DNA of 64,000 bases from NCBI GenBank assembly GCA_013339765.2, contig CM023452.1, positions 163,307,581 through 163,371,580 on the forward strand. The letters are read 5' to 3'. Shown here one piece after another: positions 1-12,237 of this stretch. Position 1 is the stretch's first letter. The number at the start of each line of letters is the position of its first letter. A model generated the notes under the pieces. That model did not search any database. It saw only the letters and a list, made by a program, of their open reading frames with translations, and was not told the DNA's origin. Position numbers and translations under genes: made by a program. The stretch comes from Haemaphysalis longicornis (lineage: Eukaryota; Arthropoda; Arachnida; Ixodida; Ixodidae).

Positions 1-2035
1 TTAGGCTTGTCTCGGACGTCTGGTCTGAAATGGTCTTCATTGGCGTACCTTGGGGTGGGGGCACGGGGCAGGTAACATCGTCCAGCTCACGTCTACCCTT
101 GGTTGGGGTTGCACGGTGCAGCTGACTTAAGCCTTATGGCTACGTCCACACCGACCCCATCATAGCTAGGGGTATGACAACGCACACTACCGCACTCATG
201 TTACGTGATGGAAGAACAAATTAGACAATCAAAGTTTTCATGCTGAAGTTGTGTATTTAAACAAAGACATAACTATTCGGGAAATGTCTATTTAAATGCC
301 CCATGACTATATGTCTGGAAGAATCCATTACCACGTTGGCGTCTTGCCCCATCGTGCACTGTGTACATCTTTTCTTTTGTCGATATTGAACTGTTGGACC
401 CGCGCTGTGGTGCGTAAGTTTGAGCAAATCGCTCATAAATAGCGGTTGTGAAACCTCAACAGAAAAAAATACAAGCAATCCAAAGTAAGAAACTTTTTAT
501 GGCGGCTACTTGGTACATAATTATGGATTCTAAAATTACAGCGCAACGAAACGAAAATGATATGCAAAGAAACATGGAAATATGTTATTGCACGTGTTTC
601 ATCTTCTGACGTCCTCGTTTGATTCCACAGTAGTTGCCATGCATAAAAGAAACAATTTAGAAACAACGTAGAGAATCAAATTGATTTTTTCGTAATCTAC
701 CATGTTTGTAAATAACGGTCAAGATATAAGGTCTGCTTCCCATTTATCAATACAAATGATCGAAGAAAGAACTACCTAACCGGTTCCAGAATATCGAAGA
801 CTTTCTTTAGCCCCAAATTCTAGGATTGTCATGCCGGCGCGAAACACACTGCCTATAAATTTGAATAACAGATGTGAAGTAGAGGCGTCACAATAAATCC
901 TCACTTAAGAGAGCTGTTTTGAATGTTGCTTACCCCTGAAATGTCAGCAGTGACCCGTGTTGACTATGTTAGGACTGTCGCAGAAATTTGGGAAAATCGA
1001 GGGGTGGTTCAGAAGTAAACACAGCTGACGATGTTCAGCTCTACGACATTTTGCACTAAAACTATGAGTTTGCTACAAACGCCTCTTGTCTTTCTGGCAT
1101 AAAAGGGTAAGATTCTTTCGGGCTCATTTAGTCACCTTCAGACAGCGCCCGAAGCAGCCTTTCTGAGTCCTCCAAGTGACAGTCCTAGGCCAGAGCCGCC
1201 ATTGTTTCACTGCAGGAACATAGGCTTTAAGAAGAGACCCTTAATTTGGCGAAGGTAAATGAACGCAATGTACTTTTGCGGACTGACGAACCAAATTCAT
1301 CAGGTAAATGAGGCTGAGATGACGAGAATAAACTTTGACCGAAGTAGTATTTCCAATTTTTTCCATCTAGAAAGGTTCCCAGGAATTTCCTTTTTTTTTA
1401 ACACACATCGTTATGGTGAAGTGCACACTCGAGTTCGGAGTATTGGTTCAAGGTACGTTTCATTTCTGAAAATCTAAAAGGGAGGAACAAGCCCTAATAG
1501 ATGAAATACAAAACAGGCACTCGCCTTGTGAAAAACAAATAAAGAAATAAACACGTTTCGGGTCCCCTAATGATCCCTTGTTCACAATGAACAGGGGTGT
1601 GACAGGGCGCGACTATTTATAAGTTCGGTGGCGCGGAGTGCTCATGTATATCTCGGGGAGATCACCAAGCGACCGGTTAATCGTGTTTTAGTTGTTTGAT
1701 TAGATACTGATTCTAAAAGTAGTCTGGTCGACAGGCGCTTATCTGATCGGTCTTTAACGGGCCCAAGTGCCGGATGCACCTTTTGTAATTTATAGATTTG
1801 TTTTCATTATTTGAGATTTGCCTCAAAATACTAAATATCTCAGGATATCTCAGCGCCACGTAGCAATATTCATTACGCAGGAATCCGCCTCTCAGGTTAC
1901 TCGCAAGAACATTTCCAGGGCACGAAAATAAAACAAATGTTTGTGAAATCGCTCCCTATTAGCGTAGGCACAAAACCGCAGATTGACATTTTGCTGTAAT
2001 TAAGAATTGGCACTGCTTGGCTGGTGCTGCAAGTT
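1..2035. other. stretch without recognisable gene
   Basis: I see no ORF with recognisable domain content; the open frames here are short (about 70 to 77 residues) and have no motif. The first 170 bases are relatively GC-rich and the rest is AT-rich. A small imperfect inverted repeat lies around 1564-1600, where CCCTTGTTCACAATGAACAGG can fold on itself. No tRNA, array or terminal repeat was found. Confidence 0.6.
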
Positions 2036-2330
2036 TCAAAAATAGGTAGTGGCACCTCCCCCACCGTCGGAGATCAGACTGTTGCACCTGTGTGGATTAG
2101 CGAACTTGTCGCTGAAAGTTCTCAATGACTGGTGGACCAGAATAATTTTGTCCGCAGGCTTTAACATCTCTCCCAAAGTATGCCCGTTAGCACGCGCTAC
2201 AGCTCGTGACAACCGGCTGCACGAACTCGGTATCTCTAGTGCAAACTTTCTTAATGCTCCCCACTTCAGGTGCTTGGCACAAGAAATGGCGAGGAGTACC
2301 GTACACAAAAGATCAGGCCACGAACGCTGA
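2036..2330 (+). repeat. interspersed repeat family B, copy 1 (diverged)
   Basis: This segment aligns by eye with 15827-16140 and 31198-31400. Shared landmarks in order are a TTTTGTCCG-like word followed by GGCTTT, then AGCACGCGC, then CAACCGGCT with CGAACTCGG, then CCACTTCAGG, then GGCGAG. The open frames on both strands are probably by-products of the GC-rich repeat rather than genes. It is the most diverged of the three copies. The family class is unknown to me; no RT, transposase or pol III boxes are evident. Confidence 0.6.
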
Positions 2331-3772
2331 GCAGAGTGTCGTCCAAGGTCTAGATGGCCGGCACCAGGCGCTCCTGAAGAGGCGCAGGCTTAGGTACGCT
2401 CAGTATTTTTGTTTTTTGTTTTTTTTTTTGCGAGCTTCTCCCGTGGTGCAAGCCCACGCGCAAACCTGGCCGACGCCCGGCACTTTTCACGAGGCGTACG
2501 CTCACGTATGCTTGGTATTTTTAAAACAACGCTTTACTACTTTCGTCCAGCGGTGTCGCCGCGGATGCACAGGTTCCCCTTTTGACTGCTGACCCACCTC
2601 CTGCGACACACTCCTTGAAGAGCATCGTGTCATTCGATGAGCCCGCTTTCGGCGCAGCGCACAAGCTCTAGTTTTCAGTCGTTCTGCTCAACTAGCCGCC
2701 GGCGGCCCCACGGTTGCGGGCGCTCAGCTCATCGGCAGCCGACAAACCCCTCCGCCTCCCACGCATGCGCCGCTGGGTCATCTGGGACTACGCGACTCGT
2801 CTTGCACCCAGCGAAGAGAATCGCCGCGCTCGCCGTGAATGAAATCGGGGTGGGCGTCCTTCTGAAAGCGTTGCACGGGACGCAACGGCGTTGAGCCGTG
2901 GTTTTCAATAGAGCTACATCAAAGGGCAATTAAGCGATACCAAGACTCAAACGAGTAAGCCAAGCTTTTTTTTTAGGCATATAAAAGGTTAGCTGGGCTA
3001 AGCAGCAGCCATTTTTTCCTGGTACTCTTTTTTCTGCTAACGCTGTATGGCGGACCGGAAAGCTTAACCGGCTCTGCAATACAAAACGGTCTGTCTTTTC
3101 ATACGCAGAAGATGTGAAAGCGCTGTTCAACATTGGTTTTTTTACAGCATTAACGCCCTAATTATGTGCATGAAGAGGTCGGCTGTCATATTACAAGAAA
3201 ATAAAAAGAAACGACAGTCGGCTTTACCCTACCTAGGCTCATAATTTGTTTTATTTTGCTGTCCAACTGCACATATTGCTTCCACTTTTTTTCTCAGAAA
3301 GCAGCAGCAAACTCACGCTGCACATTACCATCCCTTATTTTGTTTTTTTTTTTCTTGCGAACTCTATAGAATCTACCCGCAGGTGTGATCACCGTGCGGC
3401 GTTTTATTTCAACTTGCAAGAACAGCATGCGAGCATGTTTTCTACATTTATTCTGTCGGTTTTTCTTGGAAACAGAGTGGATGTGGCCTGACGACGAAGC
3501 AAAATGCCAAAATTCCTTTCCTCTTTCCTCAGCGGTGTTGCGGTGAACAAGTGGTTTACAACTGTGACGGCTCTATATTACGCGCAGCTCAGCGCTGTTA
3601 GGGGCAAAAAGTACCAGCACATCAAAGCAGTATTTATAACGAACTGAAATCAAAAGAATTTCCCTACAATTTTCGAACACGTCATTTCAACATCATCGTA
3701 ATCCTTTACGGCGTGCGTCCTTTTGTGCAATTGGTTGCTCCAACCAAACAACTTGCCCCTCCTAAGCTTATA
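2331..3772. other. stretch without recognisable gene
   Basis: GC-rich from about 2430 to 2900, then AT-rich with several T-runs (2409-2430, 2966-2973, 3341-3352). The open frames at 2206-2592 and 2637-2894 are compositionally biased and show no domain. Nothing else can be supported. Confidence 0.5.
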
Positions 3773-4616
3773 CAGAGTGTTCCAAGTTAAGTCGACAGAT
3801 GTTTAAAAATTAGGGGCTTAGATATACACGAAGACCACTACTACAGTGAAGTTATGATCCCAGGGGTACACCGAATTAGGTGCTATTTTTTACACCGGTG
3901 GCCTAATTAACTAAAATTGAAGAATTACCTTTTCAGTGGCTCCAGTAAGCAGGCATGTTTGTAAAATATAGTTAGACGCAATCGTGTTTCCCCGCAGTTT
4001 CATTTCGCAGAATTCTTCTAGCACAGCCATACCCCGAGATATCGAACTGCGAAGATGTGCCGTTCGTATGATTACGCATGCAAGATAGAGGCAACCGGAG
4101 CAAAGCTGCTTTCGTTTGTGACGGGCCTCCTGTGTACGGTGTTTAGTTTCACAACGGGGTGGCGGTATAGGGAAAAGTGATAACTGGCACCCTTTCTCTT
4201 TTGGCAGTTGTTATCGCAATCTTCACTGGGTGGAACAGCTACTGAAACACAGAACAGAAGGGAGGAGCTTTGCGCCGGTCGTCGCTGTCTAGCATGCGTA
4301 ATCATGGGAACGGCAATTAAACTTAGCATTTAGATATATCGGAGTATGGATGCGCTAGAATATAACTGCGAAATGAAACTGCCTGGAAACACTTGGGCCT
4401 CTAACTCTTCAATACAAACACGCCTGCTTACTGCAGCCACTAAAAAGTTAATCATTCAAATTTGGTTAATTAAGCACATGCATTTGGTTAATTCATCACA
4501 TCCAAAAATGCCCCCTATGTCCCCCTAGGCACATTACCTCCCTGTAGAGTTCATCTTCAAGTAAAGCTAAGCCCCTGATATAAAAAAAACAAGTAGACTT
4601 AATTTTTAGCACCCTT
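3773..4616. mobile_element. DNA transposon/MITE with very long terminal inverted repeats, TA-flanked
   Basis: The left arm (3773 to about 4060) and the reverse complement of the right arm (about 4330-4616) match over nearly their whole length. Shared blocks include AGGGGCTTAG, a CCTAATTAAC/GCTTAATTAAC block, AGTGGCT-CAGTAAGCAGGC and GCAGTTTCATTTCGCAG. The outer tips read CAGAGTGTTCC on the left and AAGGGTGCTA on the right strand, each next to TA, which suggests a TA target site as in Tc1/mariner-related elements. The roughly 270-bp core has no transposase. This is a non-autonomous or foldback-type copy; superfamily placement is inference. Confidence 0.75.
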
Positions 4617-5828
4617 TATATGGGTGCAACGTGGACTAGACACGAAGGCGATCTTGACAATGTGTCATAAACATCACCCTCGCTCTAGGAATAGCTGCGG
4701 ATTCGGCTTGAACAAAGCTAAAGCTAAACGCTTAACGACGGGCCTCAAAATAGCCTAGCATGCACCATGGATGGTGATTATAATGATTTTCAATTACCCT
4801 TTCGCGAAAAACAGACGGCACTTCATAATATTTTTATAACGCTCTTGTAATGATATGTCGAAAAAAAATTTTCATTTTTTGTACCAGGTTTTCTTCTTCT
4901 CGAAAGCTCTTTTACTTGGCATTGTCTGGGAGAACAAACCTTTTTACAGCAGGCTCTCATTCTTGAGGTTTATTAATCATATTCTCATGTTTGGGAATAG
5001 CGTAGGTGAAGAAACTTGAGGTTATATCGCGAGCAAACTCCTGATAAGTTTGCGCAATTCGTTCAGGGAAACAATTTTTGTCGAACAGAGATTTGGGCAG
5101 CGGCTGATTTTTTGTAGGGGGGCATGCTTTGTTGCACCAGTGATAGCAGAACGACGGTGATGGTCACGCGGCGCCACAGCGGCTGCCGCGAATATCGAAA
5201 GCACGTCGCGTGCGCGCGAGGGATCAGAGATTCCCCTTACCAAATAAAGGACAGGCATGCGCAAAGCGCGCCTAGTAGGCCAGTTCCTTGAGCCTCCACC
5301 CGGCGCCCGCTGACTGCAGATGGCGCAGCAATTACGTTTTGCGCCGCTCGGCCACGCGCTGTACATCCCGCAAACTTTTGTTGGCGACTCTACGTCGGAT
5401 AATTGATTTGTTTTCGTTGTAATGCATGTTTACAATAATTTAGAGATTAAGTGAACCAGTGACGCCAATTCTCTGTTTTGTGCAATGCGAGGCGTATTAT
5501 TACATCGCCATTTTGTGAGGGCGGTATGTAAGACGTATGTTTATTATTGGTTACTTCATTTATATTTTTTTTGTTTCTTACACTTCTGGTATTCTTTATT
5601 ATCAACATTCACTTCTACGAAAAATCTGCATTCACGTTGTTAAAACGATCAAGTATACCAACTTTTCCAATCCCACATTTTTGGGCATAATGCCGATCGT
5701 TACTCAGCTAAACCGCTGTCCAGATTTTTAAAACACGATAGCCTTTCTTTGGCTACTCAAAAACAAGAAAACTTCGTTCTTTCTGTATGCGTCTATGGCT
5801 GTCTGTCTGTCTTTCTGTCTTTTACAAA
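4617..5828. other. stretch without recognisable gene
   Basis: AT-rich DNA with a more GC-rich island at about 5140-5370. The minus-strand open frame in the island (5022-5366) has no domain I recognise. No repeat edges could be defined. Confidence 0.5.
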
Positions 5829-7258
5829 ACGTTTATTTGACAACAGACACAAAACCTTCCACTACAAACACAGGAGAGAAAATATTCATTTTTAATGACT
5901 CCAGGTATACACAGACATTGACAATGGTCAGCACAAGCACGTTATTACGAGTGGTAGGGGGAATGCAATTGTATAAATATCCTATCCCATATGTACCAAC
6001 ATACAAAAACAATTGGAATATATGTTACAAAGGAGAATCGGCTATAACACATTGGTTTGCAAAAGCACAGGACCCCTATCTGTGGAACTGCTCCCTTCCA
6101 AGGAACAAAGGTCATCCGACCGATCAGCTTTCCCGTCTCTCGCGCCTTAGAATAGGCCACACAGCCTCCATTTCCATTCCATTTATATATCGCCTGATTC
6201 CTAGGCCTCGAATACCGCAATGCAGAACACGCCAGAATTATCGTGCTACTACGCATTTTTCGACCACATGCTGCTTATTTTCTACGAGTGCGAAATTGGG
6301 GCACTTAGAGTTGCGCGTTACACCCCAGCTCTGGAGCCTCTCACGCTTTGGGTGATAACCTCATTCCAGGTGCTACATCAAATATCGCAAGGGACCAGGT
6401 AAGAAGGAAGAGGTGAATGCGCCCCAACTTGTATATCTCATTCCGTTGTTACGAGAAGGGGGCACTAGTGGCAGTAAAACAGCGGTCATGGTGTAAACAA
6501 TGCGGTCTTTCAGAGTATTCGCGATGAGGCATGCCGATTGCAAGTGCTTCTAAAAGCTAGAGAAGACTCTTCTTGAAGAATGCACAACAAACACCGCATC
6601 ACATAGCGCAGTTCGCAAGACAGATACGGAGGGAAATGTAGGACCCCGCGATTCCGTGATTGCTCGAGTACTTGTCGACAAACCAGTCGTGTGATACCTT
6701 CCTATAAAAAGGAACAGAAAGAATACTGAATGTAATTACAACTTTTCAAGGTGGCCGGACCACCTGGCATGTAAACCATGATTTTCCACAAAATTGTGAC
6801 AGTGCATGTGTGCGAGAATCCCTGGCCATATGTCACTTGATATCCCACAGTTGTGTGCGTTTCCTAGAATAATTATTCTAAGCCGTAGCTATTTGAGAAA
6901 ACAACCGGATGTGAATGTACTAAGCGATTACTATGGACCCGTACTCGCATTTTGACAAGTTCGACAGAGCTCCACAGAAGTTTTCATATTCGTGAAAAAT
7001 ATTGAAAGCACCTCGCAAACTATTCTCGTTTGGAACATATAGCGCTTCTTCATCAGCATAAGCCATGAATTTTAGTTTCACTGCGTGGAATTGAAAGGCC
7101 TTCCACAGTTGGAGGTCTCAGTGCTGTCTGCAGAAAAAAAGCGCGGTGGACAGAACAAACACAACAGGTGATAGCCGACACCCTCGACGCAGGTCAGGGG
7201 TAACGTAAAATTTTCTACTCCCTGCACCATCTAGAATAAAGTACTCCTTATGCTCGTG
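5829..7258 (-). mobile_element. decayed LINE, 3' half with RT core (L1/Tx1-like?)
   Basis: Read on the minus strand, about 7258-7140 encodes an RT motif B-like run (RRGCRLSPVVFVLSTA). It is followed at about 7060 by AYADEE-ALYV, a degenerate YADD box with the second Asp changed to Glu, and then by LSKCEY. Downstream the frame is broken by many stops. The 3' untranslated part (to 5829) ends with GTCAAATAAAC and reappears at 12238-12775. The element is therefore 5'-truncated and inactive. At 7258 it abuts the plus-strand LINE at 7261, which probably inserted into it. The clade assignment rests only on motif style. Confidence 0.65.
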
Positions 7259-7260
7259 TA

Positions 7261-9220
7261 CATGATACGAAGCAGAGATACAAGGAACTCATCGATAAAT
7301 ACATACTAAAGCAATTCATCACCACGCATGCTCAAGCACCATGGTACAACGTTCATATCAAGCGTCTGTCGAATAAGAAAAAACGTTTGTATCGCATCGC
7401 CAGACGCTCACCTTCTAACTCGCGTTGGGATGCGTACAAGATTGCTTCCAATGATTACATTTCGGCTATAAAAAACGCTAGACAGAATTTTTTATCTAAT
7501 GTTCTTCCGTCAATGCTTTCTTCAGGCTTAAAACAATTTTGGCGTACCATAAACCCTCCGTCCGATGACACCATCACCTTAAACGACACATCTGACGAAC
7601 CAGTTCCCAGCAATCTTTGTGCTATGCTTCTCAACGAAACATTCGTAAAAACCTTTTCCGCGGCGTCTACCGTTGCGAAGCCTCCAACCCAAGCACTCAG
7701 TTGCGCAGCTATGCCTCCAGTACAAATCAATGTTTCCGGTATCTCTAAACTTATCACTGACCTAAATAATTCCTCATCTCCTGGATTTGATGGCCTTAGC
7801 ACAAAATTTTTGAAAAACACCGGTGTTTATTGTTCTATCATATTAACAAAAATATTTCAGCAATCATTGAACACGGGTACGCTTCCTAAGAAATGGAAAA
7901 TAGGAAAGGTGATTCCAGTTTATAAGTCCGGCAACAAAAATAATCCATGTAATTATAGCCCCATTTCTCTTACCAGTAACTGCTGCAAAATACTTGAGCA
8001 TGTCATCTACAGTAATTTGGTTAATTATCTGGAATCCAATTCGTTTTTCGCAGCAGCCCAACACGGTTTTCGCAAGACCTACTCCTGTGAAACCCAACTA
8101 ATTTATTTTACTCACAAATTACATCAAAATTTTAGATAGGTCTTCGCAGGCTGACTGCATATTTTTAGATTTTTCAAAGGCATTCGATAAGGTTTCACAC
8201 GGGCTACTGCTTCATAAACTAAATCAATTAAACATTGACAGAAGTTTGTTGACGTGGATTGAATATTTTTTGACTGACCGTTCGCAGTTTGTTGTCGCTA
8301 ATCAATCTTGCTCTCCATTCAGCCCTGTTTATTCAGGTGTACCGAAGGGTTCGGTACTTGGGCCCCTCTTGTTTCTTATTTATATTAATGACTTGCCTTA
8401 TTTGTTAAAATCTAATGTCCTTTTATTTGCTGATGACTGTTATTTTCCGCGAAATAACCTCTGATAACGACACTACCATTTTGCAGTCTGATTTGAACTC
8501 TGTCGTTAATTGGTCTAAAACTTGGCTAATGAAACTCAACACTAACAAATGCAAGACAATCCGTGTTTCTCGTACGAAGACCAACCTATCACAATATTCT
8601 CTTAACAATGTCCAATTAGAATCAGTTGCTTCCTACAAATACCTTCGCATTCACATTACCACGAACTTATCCTGGAACCTTCATATTGAGCATATTTTTA
8701 AGCAGGCTAACCGCATGTTGGGTTACTTGCGCCGCAACTTCTTTGCAGCTCCTTCATCACTCAAATTATTGCTTTACAAAACATTAGTTCGTTCGAAACT
8801 GGAATATGCATGCTCAGTATGGGACCCATGTCACGGAAAACTTATAACTACACTAGAACTTGTTCAAACCAATTCTGTTAGATTTGTGCTAGCAACTACC
8901 ATCGAACCGCGAGCATTACTAGAATGAAATCTGATTTAGCCCTCCCATCTCTCTCCACTAGGCGTCAAATTTCACGACTAACTATTTTTCATAAGCTGTA
9001 TCACCACCCCGTTCTGCGTGACGAGCTTATACCTAGGCCACATTATCAATCCCGTCGCATTGACCATGAGTGCAAAGTTGGAATTGATATATGCAAAACA
9101 ATGCATTGTTTTCATTCCTTCTTGCCCCGGACAAGTCGTGACTGGAATCGCCTTCCTTTTGACACTGCATCTATTAATGACGTCCAACAATTTCGAAATG
9201 TTCTAGCTAACATTGTATAA
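7261..9220 (+). pseudogene. LINE reverse transcriptase, broken by frameshifts
   Basis: The product would copy LINE RNA at the chromosomal nick. Fragment 1 (to 8139) holds the fingers region with SSPGFDGLSTKFLK, KKWKIGKVIPVYKSG and a YSPISLTS box. A frame change near 8139 leads to motif A (CIFLDFSKAFDKVSH), motif B (GVPKGSVLGPLLFLIYINDLP, about 8335-8400) and the catalytic FADD (about 8428-8440). A second change near 8460 leads to the thumb region (KCKTIRVSR, KYLRIHI). A third near 8925 leads to the terminal region (SRDWNRLPF). Catalytic aspartates are intact, but at least three frame breaks make this copy non-functional. The first residues at 7387 use a non-ATG codon, so that is not a true start. 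Confidence 0.85.
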
Positions 9221-9427
9221 TCAGTTCTTCTAATGTTTGCTTTTGATGAGTCGCAGTTGCAATTTTTTAATTACATTGTTTTAATGATTTTATTGTATGT
9301 TGTATCTTAACGTCTTTGTTCTGTTGTTTTTGTTGTTGTTTTTTTATTTCTTTGCTCTCACACCACTCCCCTCTGTAATGCCTTTGGCCCTGAGGGTATC
9401 ATAAATAAATAAATAAAATAAAAAAAA
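7261..9427 (+). mobile_element. non-LTR retrotransposon, CR1/Jockey-like, 5'-truncated
   Basis: The coding frame is open from about 7261 (an in-frame stop lies at 7237-7239) and runs through RT and C-terminal domains to 9220. A short 3' UTR follows, ending in an AATAAATAAAT-type A-rich tail (about 9403-9427), as expected of target-primed reverse transcription. No endonuclease domain is present, so the copy is 5'-truncated. No convincing target-site duplication was found. It lies in opposite orientation to the LINE fragment immediately upstream. Confidence 0.85.
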
Positions 9428-9837
9428 TGCTGGAAATTCGAATGTTTTAAACGCACCAAATAGGTACCCATGTTCAATGCGTTGAAGTGTTTTTTTTTCT
9501 TAAGCGAAAGAAACTAGTATCCCCGAAGCATTGCGTAGTGACGTATACTCAATGACGTCACGCGTCACATACGGAAGGCACTGTATGCTGCGTTAAAGAA
9601 TAGAACCGGCCCAGTGACAAAAAACGAGTGATGCTATCATTAGTGGCGTGCGTAGGAGTATGAGCCGAGTAAAAAACTGCTAATCTGTACTAAAACGAGT
9701 GATAGGTCGCCAAACCCAGATCTCTGGGTGAGGGAATGTAATACTCTTCTCTAAAATTAAGACAACGCGTGCCACATGAAATGACTATGGACTTTCATTG
9801 TGTAGAATGCAGTGCTGAGCGACATTTGTTAGGTGCG
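9428..9837. other. stretch without recognisable gene
   Basis: AT-rich DNA with CACGCGTCAC-type short words. No ORF, RNA gene or repeat edge could be supported. Confidence 0.5.
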
Positions 9838-10898
9838 TCAAGATTGAACTCCAAAAGGCCAGGTGGAATTCTGCAGGCAGACCAGCAGATCCAGGTGCGA
9901 AGCCCCGCTACATGCCCTGCAGAATCCCCTTAAATTCACTAGTAGGTGATGGAAGAGTAAGGTCGCGACTGCACTCTGAGAGCACTTCTGGAAACAGTGA
10001 CAGCAGGGGTGGAGATGAAATGAAATCTTCATTCACACCTGAAGCATACTGTGCCAGACGACTTAAGTAATCTACAAATTCAGGAATATTGCGTACTCTC
10101 ACAGGCCTGGACGCCGAGGCATCAGCACAGCCTCGCATAGCCTCTTGGCGCATAAAACCGATATTTTCTCCGTCGACGTGGAGCCTAGCGTCAAAAGGCT
10201 TTTACGAGGTTTCCGACAAGACATCTTCCGTGGCTGAACCAGCGCTCTGAGCCGCTAAAGGCTCGTCCTCATCAGTTACAATATTAGCACAGAAGCCATG
10301 GAATCTACAAACTTGGCGCAAAGATTGTGGAAGAGCGCAGAAGGAGACAGTTCACTCGAATTCCCACCTTCCGATCGTGTTTCGGACTCTGTCTGTTGAG
10401 TTTTTCTCAGCAGCAGGTGCTTCTTTATCTTCGGAAGAAACGAGCTCGGATACTTCCGAGGTATTCTGCGTAGCCGCGCCAGTCGGGATGCGGTGGCAAG
10501 GGCAATGGCGCCTCCTCTCGTCCTTGATCTGAGGAAGACGGTGATAATGGTGGAGCGGCCGCGGATGTTACTGCAGCGCTCTCCTCTTTCGGCGAATCAC
10601 GCTGAGGCTTGAGCGGCGGGGCCGCCCAAATACTTTGGTAGCTAGGTGAATGTTGACTGCCTACAGGAACCGCGGTGGATGTGCCAGTTGTGCACGGTAA
10701 GGGTAGGAACGCTTACGACGTGACCTGGAAGTACAACTTTTGCAGACTGCAGGGCACCGTCGCGTGGCCACTGCCGCATTGTCGGCAAGGCAGAATTCAG
10801 CCTCATCCAGCCTCCCCGTACAACCCACACCGGGAGAAAACGGGGTATTTCTCTGGGCACGAATGGCATCCCGGAGTCGTACCGCTTTCACACCCTCT

Positions 10899-10913
10899 GC
10901 ATGCCACCGTAGT
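10899..10913. repeat. SINE target-site duplication, left copy
   Basis: GCATGCCACCGTAGT, identical to 11141-11155 and exactly bounding the SINE. Confidence 0.9.
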
Positions 10914-11140
10914 GATTTGATTTGATTGCAGGGTTTAAAGCGCCGACGCAACGCAGGCGATGAGGCACACCGCAGTAGAGGGCTCCGGATTAATTTTGAC
11001 CACCTGCGGATCTTTAACGTGCGCCAAAATCTCGTACACACGGGCGTTTTTGCTTTTCGCCTCCATCAGAAAAGCGGCCGCCGCGGCCAGAAATTGAACT
11101 CCCGACCTCGTGCTCAGCAGCACAACGCCTTAGCCACTGA
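10914..11140 (-). mobile_element. tRNA-promoter SINE (Ruka-like), complete with 15-bp duplication
   Basis: On the minus strand it starts at 11140 with CTCAGTGGCTAAGGCG (A-box-like) and continues with GGTCGGGAGTTCAATT (B-box-like). The body contains AACGCCCGTGTGTACGAGA and ends in an AATCAAATC-type tail at 10914. It is bounded by a perfect 15-bp duplication, GCATGCCACCGTAGT, at 10899-10913 and 11141-11155. It shares its body with 36048-36370. It resembles the tRNA-related SINE described from ixodid ticks as Ruka; that name is from memory and not checked here. Confidence 0.9.
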
Positions 11141-11155
11141 GCATGCCACCGTAGT
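11141..11155. repeat. SINE target-site duplication, right copy
   Basis: Identical to 10899-10913. It abuts the tRNA-like 5' end of the SINE. Confidence 0.9.
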
Positions 11156-11636
11156 CGCATGTGACGGGATAGCCGGTCATTTTGATGAAGGTAGACGCGG
11201 GGGTGCTTTGTCTCATTTACTTCTTGACGAAGCGCGTGCCTGACTGTACTGGCGGTCGCACAGAAAGCATGCCCCTAGGGATATGTAGGACCTTCCCATA
11301 TTGGCTTAGTACTCTTCAAGCCAGCGCTTCACTTGGCACGTGGGAACGCAAGAATCTGCAGGCTAATTAAGTGATTTGCGGGCCGACTGGAACAAGGGGC
11401 GCGCTGTCTGTTGATGCTTAGGTGAGTGGCATCAGTGATCTCAGACATTGCTGGAGGGCTTTTTACGGTGACTTCAAAAAATGGGCCCATCTCCCCGCGA
11501 GGGGGACTCGAGTAAATTCGTCGCATAGGGGATGGGTGTATTGCGTTAACGTTTAGTGTTTGGGGGGTTGGTGCTATCACGTGTACACCACGCAGCTATC
11601 ACGCCGCTAGCACGCCGCTGAGTCGCCAACGCACGC

Positions 11637-11756
11637 CGCTGACGACGTAGTTTGAATGAGTCAAGGATATAAGGCGCGTTCGTAGCCTTTGATTCTGTGT
11701 CGGTTTTGTGGCGCAGTAGGAAGAACACCATGTGCCTCGCGTTCCGCCCACAGGTA
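11637..11756 (+). repeat. tRNA-promoter repeat, first (3'-truncated) tandem unit
   Basis: Contains GACGTAGTTTGAATGAG, GGATATAAGGCGCGTTCG and TTTTGTGGCGCAGTAGG, then stops shortly after GTTCCGCCCACAGG, before the B box. The next unit begins at once. Compared with the second unit, the A-box region has changes (AGTAGGAAGAACACC). Confidence 0.7.
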
Positions 11757-11935
11757 GTGAATGCGTTGTATCAGCAGCTTCTTGACGTAGTTTGAATGAG
11801 TGAAGGATATAAGGCGCGTTCGTAGCCTTTCATTCTGTGTCGGTTTTGTGGCGCAGTGGGTAGAGCACCATGTACCTTGCGTTCCGCCCGCAGGGTCGTG
11901 GGATCGAAACCAGGCGCCGATAACTGTTATTTCTA
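11757..11935 (+). mobile_element. tRNA-promoter SINE-like repeat, second tandem unit
   Basis: Starts with ATGCGTTGTATCAGCAGC, then repeats the first unit and continues through GTGGCGCAGTGGGTAGAGC (A-box-like) and GGGTCGTGGGATCGAAACC (B-box-like) to CAGGCGCCG. The same unit lies inverted at 33975-34165. The tRNA-like part is internal, about 80 bp from the unit start, so the pol III start point is uncertain. Confidence 0.75.
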
Positions 11936-12237
11936 TTTATAGTGCGGACGCCGACGCACGGGTTACATCGTGAGTTATACACAAATGCTCTGCATTGAAA
12001 AATTTCCCACCCAAGTGCTTCACGAAGTACATTTAGGACAACGAGATAACCGATGCTGTTGCGTCAACTACAGATTCCGGATTTGTTCCCGGTAGAATTT
12101 TTATATCAAAGAACTGTGCCTTTGGAGGCGGCTGCGACGCCATGTTGGTGACGGACGCCCGAAGATCAACGTAATAGCGATTGCTGAAACAGCGGGCACG
12201 GGCACCGACAGAGGCGATCTCCGCACCCATGTGTCTT

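Larger units (their letters stand above)
9838..11580 (-). other. possible remnant coding region on the minus strand, unassigned
   Basis: A chain of minus-strand open frames (11329-11580, 10661-10913 and 9908-10153) has coding-like composition. A proline/serine-rich stretch lies near 10500-10600 and a Cys-rich segment (RRCPAVCKSC) near 10730. The chain is interrupted by the SINE at 10914-11140, so it was continuous before that insertion. It might be ORF1 of a LINE or degraded host exons. I could not match a family, no complete zinc knuckle is visible, and frames are broken between segments. Reported as low-confidence context only. Confidence 0.25.

Noticed and set aside
7455..8097. Minus-strand ORFs opposite the LINE RT
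   Set aside because: Shadow frames of the plus-strand RT, which has clear motifs.
11835..11935. Functional tRNA gene
   Set aside because: A- and B-box-like words are present but no acceptor stem pairing or anticodon arm could be traced, and the unit is repeated as a SINE.
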